Below are positions 14,201 to 25,701 of a stretch of 64,000 nucleotides of DNA, one piece after another (within the stretch, counting starts at the first letter, position 1; every line of letters starts with the position of its first letter). The DNA comes from Mactromeris polynyma (lineage: Eukaryota; Mollusca; Bivalvia; Venerida; Mactridae). The position numbers and the translations under genes were made by a program. The stretch lies in assembly GCA_032209605.1 (NCBI GenBank), contig JASFXZ010000039.1, positions 992,001 to 1,056,000 on the forward strand, in the 5' to 3' direction. Under the pieces are notes generated by a model. It saw only the letters and a program-made list of their open reading frames with translations. It searched no databases and was not told where the DNA came from.

Positions 14201-17200
14201 ACTTGTTTCATATTGGTTTTGTGTTGTACAGGTATGATCACCTGATTTCAATTACCGAGACGTAAACTACCAAAAAACACAGACAACATACCTGAATGAC
14301 TCGCAATGTCTCTAGATTTTCAACTCTAGTCAATTTGTTGTGACACTGAAATTAACACAGAATAAGAAACATACATAAAATGTAATTATAGTTACCGGTA
14401 TGTGAAATTATTTAGTGTACATTTTATTGGTCAATATAGGGTGAGAAGGTTGGATAGCTCTTAATTATAATCACAGGATAAAAGAAAGTTTAACCAACGT
14501 ATAAACTAAAAGGTTTCATTTACCATCTAGATAATATTTCCTCTATATTTTCCATTTATTAAAACACTGATCACCACAACACTAGTTAAATAGTTTACAG
14601 GTGCGGTTATTGTTCTCACATAAGAATCGGTGATCATGTTGCTGATAGTAACCACACTGCAAACTCTATGAATCTTTGTACAACAAAATTGCCAACCATT
14701 GAAAGTTCAATTTTTTATAGAAAAGAAGTGAAAATGATCTTCTATAGTGGTATATGTAACAATAAATTCATACCAGGTTCAAATAATGTATAGGAAGGTA
14801 GTCAAGTCCCTGAATCTTTTCAATTTTATTGTGTGCCAAACTGAGACTCTTCAATCTCCCACAATTCTGTAATCCTTGAATGTTTGTAATCTGGTTATCT
14901 GAGCAATGAGGTTAAGATAATAATGTATGAACATTCTGTATAAATAAAATAGTGACTGTAAAGAAATTTAAAACACTGCAGAATCATGTACAAATGAAAT
15001 CAAAACTTCATAAACAGTGTACATGTACTTACAATATCTTAGGCATCATTGTGCCAAATCTCCATCGCAACTCTGTCAGAGGCTTTTGTTGTAGCAAGGA
15101 CAGGTTGAGTGCGTGAAATCACATTGTTTGGAGATGTTCATGTAATACAAGGCAGAGGTCATCAATCAGTCAATACTCACAGGCAAAATAATACCAGGGT
15201 AATATTGTTAAAAAAGAATCAGTATGGTACATTGGTCCGAAGACAATTGAATCAATTTCACAGAAGGATATGAGCGTAGAACAAAACTTGTGGTAAATAA
15301 GGCTAAATCAAGGATACTGTCAATGTTGAGTTTTGTCAAAGAATGGTGAGCGGAGAGATCAGCAATCACTTCTATCTCATTGAATGACAAATCCACTTCC
15401 TTCAGATTTTTGGGTGGTTTAAAGTCCAGGACAGTGGTCAGTTTGTTGTGTGAAGCATCAAGAATGAGTAGGTAAGGAAGCTGATTCAGTGGTGATAAAT
15501 CTGTAAGGTAATTTAAAAACTCTGGAGTCCTTAAGAAAACACATATTTATTCAAAAACAAAAATAATTACATAGATATGGATACAATAATGTTTTTTTGT
15601 TTATTGGTGTAGAGAATACAACAATCCACAAAATTTAAAAGGCGTTTTTTCTTGAACATTTATGCTAGATGTACAGATATTAGTTTCAAAACTCTCATAA
15701 ACTTGCAAGTGTGACTAGGTTTAATAAAAACAAACACTTCAGCACAATCATTGACAAAGCATGAAACTATACTGTTTTTTTCTATGTTTATTTACAACAG
15801 ATTAATAGTGAATATTTTACTTTTTAAATTAATACACTATTTGCCTATTTCAGGTTAAAGAGAAAGCCTTACCTGTCAGTTGGTTGTATGGTATTTCAAT
15901 CTTCTGTAATTCTGTGTAGATTGCTATAGCTTGAATGTCAATCAAATTGTAACCCTGTAAATATAAGACATTCAAAGTGATTGAAGTACAACTTTATGTT
16001 AATTATATACAATTTCTGAGCCACAACTCGCATTGTTCTGATGTAGCTGTAATATCACCCTCACCAAGATTTACAAAAGTAGTGTGCATATATTCATAAA
16101 TCACAGCTTCTTTGCATATGGCTCAACAACAAATACCGTGTACTTAATGTAGATGCAGAAATTTGGATCCTTGACAACCCATCAATTCACATTGAAATAA
16201 TGCTTACATATTTCCAATGCAACCTACTGATTATACTGCACGATTCTAAACTTGTGTAGTCATTGATAGACATGACATATTGGTCAAATTTTGCTCTCTG
16301 TGAAAAATAACATATGTAATTCATGACAGACACATCATGCATGATAATATATGTGTGCTGTCACAACAAAACCTGTATTAGTGACATTGGTTATGACGTC
16401 AAGTATTTCCCAATCAAAGTTTTGATGTCACAAACTAAGCACTTTGTATGAAGATGATTTGAAGGCTTAATTGTGATTTATAGAATTAAATGACCAAGAA
16501 AAGCTTTGTAAGTACATATTACTTTTTTTTCCATTGGAAGAGCAAATAATTTTTAAGAATTATGTACATTCTGACACATTACATCATCATGTTGTAGCTT
16601 ACTATTACATATTGTTCTTAATATTGGTATTGCTATTAAAAGAAAAGTAGATGTCCAATAATAATACTTTTGGTATTAAATAAAAGCTGAAAAATATATC
16701 TGTTAGACAATGTATAAAATGAAAATAGACATTTTGGTTACTACTACAGGTTTTGTCATGGCACAGCTCATGACCTATTATAAATAAGATGTATATCATG
16801 CTGTTTATTAAATCAATCTTAACATTAAACATTTACTAACTGGAATGGTGCAATGGAGATAGACTTGCTTAGCACCATCAGCTGAGCGTCCAAGGTTGGA
16901 AAGTCCTCTACCAACGGTTTCCTCATCCAGAATTCCACCAGGAGAAAGCTGAAATTAAAACATGTTTTTAGTATTTATAAGCTTTAAACCAAATTTCTTC
17001 ATTCAATATAAGCATCATACAATATTTTTAAAGTATCATTCAAAGCAGTACATTGTTAATTCTTAACAACCTTATATATGTTTATTTAACCCCTGAAGAA
17101 GTAAAGGTATGTAATAAATAACATTTTTACACTTAGTTTGGAAAATATTTAGATGGTAGAGATAAAACCAGAGTCAGTATATAGGTCCAAAGATGGCTTA

Positions 17201-17990
17201 AACTGTCATACACAGTGTATGATTATAATATAAATGTGTCTTGTAAAGGGAAGGAGTTGTCACTGGATCATCTGCATATTAGGCTCAATATCAGCACCAG
17301 GCTAAGATTTTTTTCAAGATGTAAAATGTTATAGTTGCAAATGAGTTTCCTCATTTACTTGAACAAATCCCTCATCTATTGTCTTGGACTTTAAATTTTT
17401 CAACCAGTAAAGCTTTTTAATAACTTCCATCACACTTAATTTTAAAAGTGATATATTAATTAGTGATAGTGCAACAGTTTACTGCAAAACTGATTTTTTC
17501 GCAAACGACAATAACATGGAGTAATGATAGTGTCCAATCAGATCACTGTATCAAAGTATGTAGGTTACATGTTCAGCATATGAATGTAAACAACAGATCA
17601 CTTTATCACAAAATAAACAAAGTGAGGTCATATCAAAACGACTGACTTGTGTGGCATTCGGTGTACAACTAGATTATATAAGATTTAAAACAGGCCAGCG
17701 CGAGCAGTAATGCTCACAAAAACACCTGGATCAAAGCAAACCAAGGTAAATCTAAGTCTGAATGACAGTACCAATACCTCAACATCTTCCTCTTCATCCA
17801 CGGAATCAGTTGTTGTTGGAATATCCGCGTCAGCTTCAATATCAGCACCTGGTGAAGCTTCACGATTTTCTTCAAGATTCAAAATGTTCGTGTCATAGTT
17901 GAGCACGTGAGTCTCCCCATTTATTTGAACAAATCCGTCATCTAACGACTGTGAGTCCATATTCTGTGGTAAACCTCCACCATCCGCCAT
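8291..17990 (-). CDS. LRGUK: Leucine-rich repeat and guanylate kinase domain protein
   Basis: Sixteen coding exons (from the 5' end): 17778-17990, 16841-16948, 15873-15954, 15318-15500, 14774-14898, 14292-14345, 13676-13765, 12799-12966, 12407-12513, 11900-12019, 11162-11258, 10721-10834, 10165-10366, 9632-9885, 9151-9239, 8291-8729. They total 2445 nt in one frame, 814 aa; the human protein is about 825 aa. Residues ~1-71 are acidic. LRRs follow at ~108-330 (NLKEVDLSFNEIEVI, RLKSLSLAHNKI). A guanylate-kinase-like domain lies at ~386-574, with P-loop GPQGSGKK at 393-400, where a second K replaces the usual S/T. The tail is rich in P, S and G. The mouse orthologue is needed for sperm head shaping and axoneme growth; a similar ciliary/sperm role here is inferred. 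Intron 15 uses a GC donor (ACAAG/GCAAGT). The start is the first ATG, 310 bp from the divergent neighbour. Confidence 0.95.
9430..9560 (-). repeat. SINE fragment in LRGUK intron
   Basis: Contains ACTTATATTAATCACTCTC and AATGACTGCC. The same block recurs near 21150 and 33345 (TATATCAATCACTCTC, then ATGACTGCTTCCTGG). It is a decayed member of a dispersed short family. The - strand is assigned because the 33.3 kb copy has a B-box-like GGTTGCAAGTTGAAC on that strand. Confidence 0.5.
9975..10095. repeat. Fragment of CAGTCGGACCTCGTT MITE family
   Basis: Shares AGTATCAGGTCCCGAT-like, TATTCGAAA and AAAATTTGGACCTGA motifs with the elements at 38.3 kb and 56.5 kb. It ends in a GAGGTCCACCTCAGTA remnant. 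It lies in the LRGUK intron between exons 13 and 14. Confidence 0.6.
11301..11478. mobile_element. CAGTAAAACC MITE, copy 1
   Basis: Begins CAGTAAAACCCCACTTAAAG and ends GAGGTTTTACTG, with TA outside the right end. The interior carries AATAAGACCACCTCAA and GGTGGTCGTATTAATG in inverted arrangement. It is a member of the family most abundant in this window, and lies in LRGUK intron 10. TA flanks and ~12 bp CAGT-type TIRs suggest a non-autonomous Tc1/mariner-like element (inference). Confidence 0.85.
11534..11712. mobile_element. CAGTAAAACC MITE, copy 2
   Basis: Starts CTGTAGAAGCTCTCTTAAAG and ends GGTTTAACTG. It has the same internal modules as copy 1, only ~55 bp away and in the same LRGUK intron. 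The two copies lie head to tail, from a tandem insertion or a local duplication. Confidence 0.8.
13819..13993. mobile_element. CAGTAAAACC MITE, copy 3
   Basis: CAGTAAACCCTCACTTAAAG at the left end, GAGGTTTTACAG at the right, TA on both sides. It lies in the LRGUK intron between exons 6 and 7. Confidence 0.85.
17268..17392 (-). pseudogene. Decayed duplicate of LRGUK exon 1
   Basis: This intronic stretch, 390-720 bases inside LRGUK intron 1, aligns along its length with the coding exon at 17778-17990. Shared blocks in the same order include GCTCAATATCAGCACC versus GCTTCAATATCAGCACC, TTTTCAAGAT, AAAATGTT, CATAGTTG versus ATAGTTG, and TGAACAAATCCCTCATCTA versus TGAACAAATCCGTCATCTA. Small indels disrupt the frame. 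It is most likely a local tandem duplication of exon 1 that has decayed. Alternative first-exon use cannot be excluded but is unlikely given the indels. Confidence 0.75.
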
Positions 17991-18300
17991 GTTGTTTACT
18001 TGGATACGAAATAGACTTCCGGTTGATTTAATAGTGAATTGGTATGTCAACTAACGAAACGGATATGTCCTTTTTTCAGCGGAATGAAGCATTGGAGGAA
18101 TTACAATACATAACCTTTTATTTCTTTATTAAAACAGTCCGGGCGGAAATTTAAATAAAATGAAAAACTTGATGATATGTAAAGTCGGTAATTTAAAATA
18201 TAGTCGTTTTGAAACCAATATATATCCACACTGTATGATCTAGTCTTGGCGCCGCATATTCAATATAACTCGTCGCTGTATAAACTGTGCAATTTTAAAA
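17991..18300. promoter_or_regulatory. Putative bidirectional promoter LRGUK / ADP-ribosylglycohydrolase
   Basis: Only 310 bases separate the LRGUK start codon (- strand) from the proposed start codon of the divergent + strand gene. Both 5' UTRs and the shared core promoter must fit here unless upstream UTR exons exist. I see no obvious TATA box in a convincing position. The designation rests on gene layout and on the proposed first exon of the + gene. Confidence 0.55.
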
Positions 18301-21300
18301 ATGGAGGGGTACCCCGGGAAAGTCAAACTTACGAAAACGCACAGACCACGAAAACATCCATACAAAGTGTCAAGAGTAGGGAAAAATATTTAAATTTTCA
18401 TAAAAAATGTTATTGTTCAATATTAAGAATGATACACACAGAGTGAGCTTTGCTGAAAAATGATGAATTTTCAAACTCAAAATTCTGAAATGATGAAAAC
18501 ATATTTACCGTAGACATCCACATAAACACCCCCGCGCAATAACTTGACGCCCCTCCACATTTATCACGGAAGAACTTCAAGAAGTCTCGACAGTAGTTAC
18601 ATCGAGACAGATTTTTTAATGTACTTTATAAAATGATTTTGTCATAAAATGCCTCGTAGTCGTACCTGTGTGTCTTGTTGTCAAATTTCTTAGATTGGTA
18701 ATTTATCATGAAGTGGTGTGAGGTTAGACAGCCGCCGGTTAGCTCAGTCGGTAGAGCGCCATACTAGTGTTTCCAGAGTCATGGGTTCGAGCCCCACATT
18801 TGGCGCACTTTTCCCCTTGATTTACTTCAATGGTGGCAGCTGTGTTTGTCGGCCCATGGTGTTTGAGTGTAGTGGTGTAGAGGGGAGGAGTGTAGTGGTG
18901 TGGGGTTAGAAGACCGCCCGGTTAGTTCAGTCGGTAGAGCGTCATACTAGTGTTAAGGGGGTCGTGGGTTCTAGACCCACGTTGGGTGCACTTTTTCCCT
19001 TGATGTACTTCAACTATATGTCACTTTAGGTGTTCAAATTTAATTCAAATTATACTATCAGGTAATAAGAAGAGAGCTTCACCGCACCTATGATAGAGTA
19101 TATGCAACTATATATGGTCAGTGTGTTGGTGATGCAATAGGATTGCTTACAGAAGGACTAAAGAAAGCTGAAGTTAAAAAGGTAGAATTTACATTTCATG
19201 TGTAGGTCATTACATGAGAACTACTAGGTCTGTTTTAAGCAGAGGCATGTTTGATAGTGGTAGGAAAACAATCCTGCCTAGCGCTACCCAGGGAAAGTAG
19301 CGGTGCTGTGTCAATCTTGCAGTGCTAGCTTTGCTAAATGAATGGTGTCCATGCAGAACAAGGCCGTTTGGTATGTTGATGCCATTTTGTTGCTAGCAAA
19401 GCATTCAAGTGTTTTAGACCTCTGGTTGTCTGACATGTTGTGGTGAACCAGCTAATCATCCTTTGTTATTATGTTATGTTCTCTATACCCTAAAACTATT
19501 GTTTTGATTTTAACTTTAATTTTTTGGCAAAAATATTCTCTATTTCACACATTAGTTTCATAGTATCATACCTGGTAGTGTGTATAACTGTAGGGAGGTG
19601 CTGCATCTGCCCATTGCAATTTCATACATAGACCTGTATTGTATTTGATATTACTGTGAATCAACTTAATGTTTCAGCACTACAAAGAGGTTCATGAGAG
19701 GCTAGAACTTGTCCACAAGAAATGTTTACCAGATGCACATCGTAGAAAGTGGTGTGAAGCAGATTGGACTGATGAAACGGATCAGATGATTCTCATTCTG
19801 AAATCAATCATTGTGAAAAAATCTGTGGTAAGATTGTGAGCCAAATCCTTCTAATGTACTTGAAAGTAAACAAAAGAATGATATAATATTTTAGTGTTTC
19901 ATTACTTTAAAAGGGAAATTGCTTGTCTTGAAGAATGGCTCCATCGTTGATAAGCTTGTGTGGTCTTGCATGTAATTGTTGCATTGCTATATGCTTACAT
20001 GAAAAAATGAAATTAGAAATGGTTTTTGTTGTAATGGGGCTTTAAGTCGCAGCAGTAACTATTTCACATATTAGGGTTTAGGAAGACCCCAGGCGGCAGA
20101 CACCTGGTTTGAACCACCTTCTGTAAACCAGCTGGATGGCTTCATCATATCCAAATTTTATATCCTGGGTGGGATTCTAACCCATAGTGGTGAGGGTAAG
20201 TGATTTGAAGACGGCAACCATAACCATTTGACCATAGAAGCCCGCTGAATAATTTTTTTTTTAATACATGTAGTTTTAAACTTTGTAAATATTATTCAAT
20301 TATTGTACAATATTATATAATTCTCTCAAAGTCTGGTATGTTGCTTATACGTTTAAACTGACAACTTCAGGTAGACCCTATAGATTTTGCCAGTAAATTG
20401 ATGCATTGGTCAGATGAAGGTTTGCCAGAGTTAGGCGATGAGTGTAGTCCTGGTGTATGCTCTCAGGTTAAGGCAGTAGTGAATCATCCACAATTTTCAG
20501 AAGAACCTTTGAGAGTAAGTATGTTAACAATCCAGAGATTTCCATTTACAGTAGTTCTGTACCAAACTGAAACATTAAAAAAATTTTGTTATCAGACATG
20601 TGAGACAATCAGATGTATTATATCAGCTCTGCAATCTTTCATATTCATTTTGCATTTTGAACTTATTTGTGCTCGTCTTACCTGATGTGTATAGGTATTA
20701 ATTTGCATCCGGGAAGTATCCTAGTCATTACCATCTCTTGATCAAATATTTGTAAAGATAAGTGTTCCATTTTATAATCCAATATGTTTCAGAACGACTT
20801 ACTCCATGATTTAGACTTTGTAGTGATCATCAGTATGAAACTGTGGATCTAATTTTTCTTCGGATGTTTCTGATTTACAGCTTCTCAACTACATGTATGT
20901 CTTTTAATTCTCTTTCAGGCGTCGGAGATAGTATGGCGTGACAAAGGAACATTTATAGCCAGTAACAGTGCTGTAGCACGCACATGTATACTAGGTATAC
21001 ATCAGTATGAAACACTAGGACAAGTGATCAAAAATACTCTTGATGTTTGTCATGTGACACATTATGATCCAAGGTATATATATGTTCTTCAGTCTCTTCT
21101 TTGTTTTTAAAATTATTTATTATATATTGATTTGGAGACAACCTTGCACATCTTATATAAATCACAATTAATGACTACTTCCTGGGTTACTAACCAGTTT
21201 TTGTTTCTTTATATTTAGGGATTGCGAAGACTAGATGAATCTGGTCTATGGCTGAATTTAGCCCATGAACTCTGGATCAAGAGTACGACACGCTATCCTT

Positions 21301-23991
21301 ATAAAACAGAGCCTTCCTTTTGATAAATTGGTATTTCTTAAGAAGTGTATAATGACTTTTCTTTTCAGCTTTTAGTTAAATTTTCATAATAAATTCAGCA
21401 AATAATATTTAGCTCAAGGCCCTTTCTTAAAATGTGTATGCTATGTTTTAGATGTGAAGCATCCTGTGTTGCCGTGACGACTGTTATAGCACTGATGTTA
21501 CAGAAAAATGAACGTCACTTGAAAAGAAATGGAAAATATGATCTTGAAGCTGTGATAGATGAGGCTTACATGTTCTCATCCAGATTTTTGAAAAATGAAA
21601 GAGATGTATGTATCTGATTAAAGTAACTGTTATCCATAATTTTTGCTGTGTTTTTATAAATGTAATTTGGATGTGTTACAAGGTTAAATTTATATCAAGT
21701 GGTTGAAACAAAGGGCATGTTTTCAATCTCATTGTGAATATGATACAATATTTTGTTTTGTTCTAAATGGAAATTTATTCTTGTTACTGACGATTCTTTA
21801 AATCCCACTTTTCATTTGTTTATCGCTTGTGCTGCTTCTTTCCAGTACGGAATTCATACAGAAAAGTTCTGGTGGTAAAACGCATGATGATTAACCATGA
21901 AATATGTTTGCACTGGAAAATAAGTTTTAACTAAATATCTACCATGATTATTTCAAAGGGTTTAGTGGAAACACCATTTCTTTGATGTTACATTTTTGCA
22001 GCAAATGCAATATCTTGATACTTAATACAACCTGAATGATAGAAAAAAGGGTTATTTATGAATATAATTTGTTATAAATTTGAAAAAACATTGATTTCAA
22101 CCTGTTAGTGTGTGCTAATTATGACAGAAAGGTGCTATTGCAACATATGGAAACTCCTGGTCCTCAGAATGTTGTCATAAAAAATGAAATTGGTGCAGGT
22201 TTAAGAACTTTGTGCATTTTTAGCTCTCCTGAAGATGAACATGATTTTTCTTTAAAACTGGTGATTCATTCTGGCCCTCTGGGCTTCTTGTTATATTGAT
22301 GTTCAATATTTTGTTTGACAGAATTCTGATGAAATATATTAATAACATTTGTATTATACTTTCCTGTTTATATATTGTAGGTGAAGGAGTTTAAATCTTA
22401 CATATATTGTTCCTGTCTGAAGGATCTGCACTTAGATGAACCAGGAAAAACTAATTATACGTACAAGGCTCTTGGTGCTGGTTTCTGGGCTTTACGACGT
22501 AAAGATTTTAGACAAGCAATACAAGATATAGTACTAGAGGTAAACATTTAGTTCTAGGTCCAGTCTCACAAACATTAATCAGGTTTTTAAAGTTATATTT
22601 GACATTTAAACGCAGAATTTGATGGTAAGGATTGCTTTCATGACTGCTGATGCCGATCGTAAAACACATTCCAGAAATGTATGTGTGGAAATCATAATTC
22701 AACGTTTGTTGTTATATGAAAACAAGTTATTGAAATCTCACATTTTGAAGTTTAAGACTAGATTGGCTTGGCAAATCTGGATCCTGAGTAAAATAACTGT
22801 GTGATAATGTTTAAACATATTTTCCCCACTTTGGACCAACTCCATTATCTAGTTAAAAAAGTTGGCTTTGAATAAAACGTTTCTTTATGATAAAACGGAT
22901 GTCAGACCTAATATTAAAATGTTGAATTGCAAAATGTCGGAAGTTTCTGAAATTCAGTTCAAATGATAACGTTGGTAACTAACAATTGTAAAATTTTGCA
23001 TAGCAATACAGCTGTGCATTGGTATAACCTGTCAACCTATTAAACTGTCCTGCTTATTTGTATGGATGCTTTTCTGTACATCAGGGTGGAGATTCTGACG
23101 CTAATGCTGCTGTTGCCGGTGCATTGTTGGGATGTAAACTGGGATTAGATGCTATTCCAAAGTCATGGATGGAACCATTAAAACATCGAGCATGGCTAGA
23201 TGATCTGGTTGATAGGTAAACAGATAGAGCTTATTATATGGATATTACATTTCTTTGACAGCGGCAGTAGCTGCTGAATATTGTGTTATTTCTTACGCCT
23301 TGCAGATTTCATCAGTCATAAGTTAGAGATCGTTAGAGATGATTTATTCATTGTTCCATTTTTCTTACAACACATTAGTGACGTATCATATCATGTATAT
23401 TAATGCTCATTTTCAAGAATTGTGATTGTATGTGTTTTGTACGAATGACAAGCTTTCCTTTTAGAAAGCACTTGGTGGTATTCTTCAGTATATGATTACA
23501 GGGCACTAGACCTCAAAATGGAGGAATTTCTAATCATTAAATGTTTAAATGATGAAATGGGAATTTCGACTCCTTTTGAGCCAAACTTAGTGATTTTTCA
23601 AATATTTAACTTCTTTATACCATGTTTTTTCATCTATCATACAAATATACCGTATTTTCTGACAAATGGTTTGGTATGTTTAAGAAATGTGGATCAATCC
23701 TCAACAATTTTAAAAGAAGTCTATTTCTTCATAGTGAGGGTTATTTGAAATGGAAAATTGGGCAAAACAGTCCTGGTAGAGGAATTAACGACCCCAAAAT
23801 TGGCCAAACAAGGGCTTTGATCTAATTTTATCTTTTTGAACACATACTATATCATTATTAATTGACATACAAATTAGAATTTTGTTCAATCTTTTAGCGT
23901 GGCCTTTGTTGATTTAAATAGTTGATATCTATTTTTCAGGTATTTTGATATGATCGAAAGAAAGAAAAAACAGAAAGAAACAGTGGTATAA
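18301..23991 (+). CDS. ADP-ribosylglycohydrolase family protein
   Basis: Nine exons, 18301-18375 (inferred), 19062-19181, 19678-19827, 20371-20514, 20919-21073, 21452-21605, 22381-22539, 23085-23215 and 23940-23991, join in one frame to give 379 aa. Hallmarks of the ADP-ribosylglycohydrolase (ARH/DraG) fold are visible: GDAIG at 48-52, the metal-binding WTDETD at 95-100, and GGDSDANAAVAGALLG starting at 320, which supplies the C-terminal aspartates. Enzymes of this fold use two divalent metal ions to remove ADP-ribose from proteins, nucleic acids or small molecules; the substrate cannot be deduced here. The first exon (MEGYPGKVKLTKTHRPRKHP, donor GTAGGG, phase 0) is my proposal because it fits phase and context. 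The other eight exons are secure. No signal peptide is seen, so a cytosolic or nuclear protein is inferred. Confidence 0.9.
18716..19012 (+). repeat. Tandem pair of tRNA-Lys-derived SINE units
   Basis: Two ~186 bp-spaced copies of a tRNA-like head plus a tail (CACTTTTTCCCTTGATGTAC) lie in intron 1 of the ADP-ribosylglycohydrolase gene. The second head, 18916-18988, is exactly 73 nt with tRNA geometry: a fully paired acceptor stem using several G-U pairs, a GTTC/GAGC D stem, a perfect GTGGG/CCCAC T stem, and anticodon position AGT with one anticodon-stem mismatch. GCCCGGTTAGTTCAGTCGGT and GAGGGTC-like spacing resemble tRNA-Lys(UUU) rather than tRNA-Thr. The first head (around 18734-18806) is degenerate. 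A SINE origin is more likely than a working tRNA gene. Confidence 0.7.
19256..19415 (-). mobile_element. Partial copy of the 53.5 kb AGGTGCG MITE family
   Basis: On the - strand this contains TTCTGCATGGACACCATT, TTTAGCAAAGCTAGCACTG, CGCTACTTTCCCT and TAGCGCTAGGCAGGAT in the same order as the element at 53543-53833. The outer TIRs are missing or decayed. It lies in an intron of the ADP-ribosylglycohydrolase gene. Confidence 0.65.
20080..20250 (-). repeat. tRNA-derived SINE (TGTAGAATTTGGATGTGAGG family)
   Basis: On the - strand it reads GGTTAGAATCCCACC (B-box-like), then GATATAAAATTTGGATATGA, then AAGCCATCCAGCTGG and a tail with GGTGTCTGCC. The same order is seen at 24.5, 46.1 and 58.4 kb. It is intronic in the ADP-ribosylglycohydrolase gene. 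Confidence 0.7.
21125..21215 (-). repeat. SINE fragment (AATCAC...ATGACT family)
   Basis: CTTATATAAATCACAATTAA followed by ATGACTACTTCCTGGGTTAC matches the blocks at 33.3 kb and 9.4 kb. It is intronic. Confidence 0.5.
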
Positions 23992-24488
23992 AGATAGCAT
24001 ATGTGTGATATACTAGAGTTTGACTGAGATATGCTTAAAAAACTTTGCAGTTGCAGTCATGTAATTCGAGTTTATTATGCTCTTGTCAGTGTCAAAGAAC
24101 AGGACTTGATCTTGATAAAAATAATAAAATAGTTTAGTTGTTTGGATAATTTCGAGATGTTTGAGTTTCTGAACAAAGCAGAAAAAGGAATTGTAAATTT
24201 ATTCTATAAATCATTTGTAACTAGCATTCACTCTATGAAGAAAACATCATGTATTATATATAGTTATATTGCATTGAGTTAAACCAGTTTTTATGAATCT
24301 TGATAGGATATATATAATGCTAAATTTTATGTATAACTATATTATCATGTGATAGTAAATGTGGGTCATTATATGATGTTTTGAAATCATGAGGTCTGTG
24401 TCTGTTGCTTACTGGGACTGTTCGTAATGTTTTAACAATAAATCATGTTGCTTCCACTGATTGTACTTTCAATGACAGAGCATAGTTG

Positions 24489-24690
24489 TGGTCTCTGTGG
24501 CCCAGTGGTTATAGACCCTGTTTTCAAATCACTTGCCCCTTAATGCTGGGTTTGAATCCCACCAGAGATGTAGAATTTGGATGTGAGGAAGCTATCTAAC
24601 TGGTTAGGGAATGTTGTTTCTTCAGGCTTATAACATAAAAATGCTAGATCTAAGATTTACCTCCACCCTAATAGCTGTTTATGTACCCAT
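24489..24690 (+). repeat. tRNA-derived SINE with A and B boxes
   Basis: TGTGGCCCAGTGGTTATAG fits a pol III A box, and GGGTTTGAATCCCACC fits a B box 60 bases on. The body continues GATGTAGAATTTGGATGTGA and GGAAGCTATCTAACTGG. This is the best-preserved head of the family also seen at 20.1, 46.1 and 58.4 kb. It lies downstream of the ADP-ribosylglycohydrolase stop. Confidence 0.8.
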
Positions 24691-24929
24691 TACAAAAAAC
24701 AAGTATATCGGTTGTCTTATTCATTTTTACGTTGCTAAGTGATTTTTCATGTTTTAGATCAATTCCCTTTACAAAGGATTTATTTTCTTAAAAAATATAG
24801 TTTCTTTGTTAGATATTGTATTAACATACAGTTTACTTCATGATGTTAAAGAATTTCTAGTATTAATTTAAAAACTTTGACACATTCCATACTTGCCATA
24901 GAAATGAAGATGCTATGATTTGTTATTTG

Positions 24930-25516
24930 TAGGGATGTCAACAAATAGCAGTCTTGGTATTCAAATATTTGAACATTATACTATATATTCGACTTCCATC
25001 CATTAAAAATGGCATATAATTGATATCGGGAAAAGTTCTGTTACCGACAAAAAGAAAACTTTAGTGTCCCATATTGCCTTATGTTTATAAAAGTGAAAGT
25101 AAAATGTCTTTTAATCCTTTGTATTGTTCTGATAGCATCAAAATCACAAATCCTTCCAAATTGTACATATTAGGGTGGATAGATGAAGTTAAAACAAGTA
25201 TTTTATAATAACAACAGAAATTATAATTCAATGTTTGACTTTATGTTTATCATTATATATGTTTAAATTAGATCACTAAAGTTGTAAAAAAAACACTGCA
25301 ATAACTTGATTAAGAAGAGGGCCAAATTGTCACCACCAGATTGTTATTTCTCTGTTGGCCCCTGATATACAACATGAGAAGGAGGTACTATTTCACGCAT
25401 AAGATGTTATTTGGTTTATGATAACCAAACCATTAAAATATAATACTTTTGCCTTCAACTTTTATGATGAAAATTTATACTTTTATCGAATGTCCGAATA
25501 TTCATTGACATCCCTA
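24930..25516. mobile_element. hAT-type non-autonomous element with perfect 8 bp TSD
   Basis: The left end TAGGGATGTCAAC and the right end TTGACATCCCTA form terminal inverted repeats. The 8 bases immediately outside (GTTATTTG at 24922-24929 and 25517-25524) are identical. An 8 bp TSD is the signature of the hAT superfamily. The 587 bp interior has no long ORF. Related sub-terminal motifs (TATTCAAATATTTGAAC on the left, GAATGTCCGAATATTC on the right) are themselves short palindromes, typical of transposase-binding regions. Confidence 0.9.
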
Positions 25517-25701
25517 GTTATTTGCCTATTAGATCAATTATTTTCGTTTTGTATTAGATGGTTGTGAAACATTCCAAGTTGGTTAGAATCTCTGATCAAT
25601 GTGATCATATACATATGTCTTTCATTTCATAACGTGTATTTGAGATGTGTATGTCCCCTACTCTGCTATTATGAAGTTAGTGTTTTGTTTGCTGTCATGT
25701 G

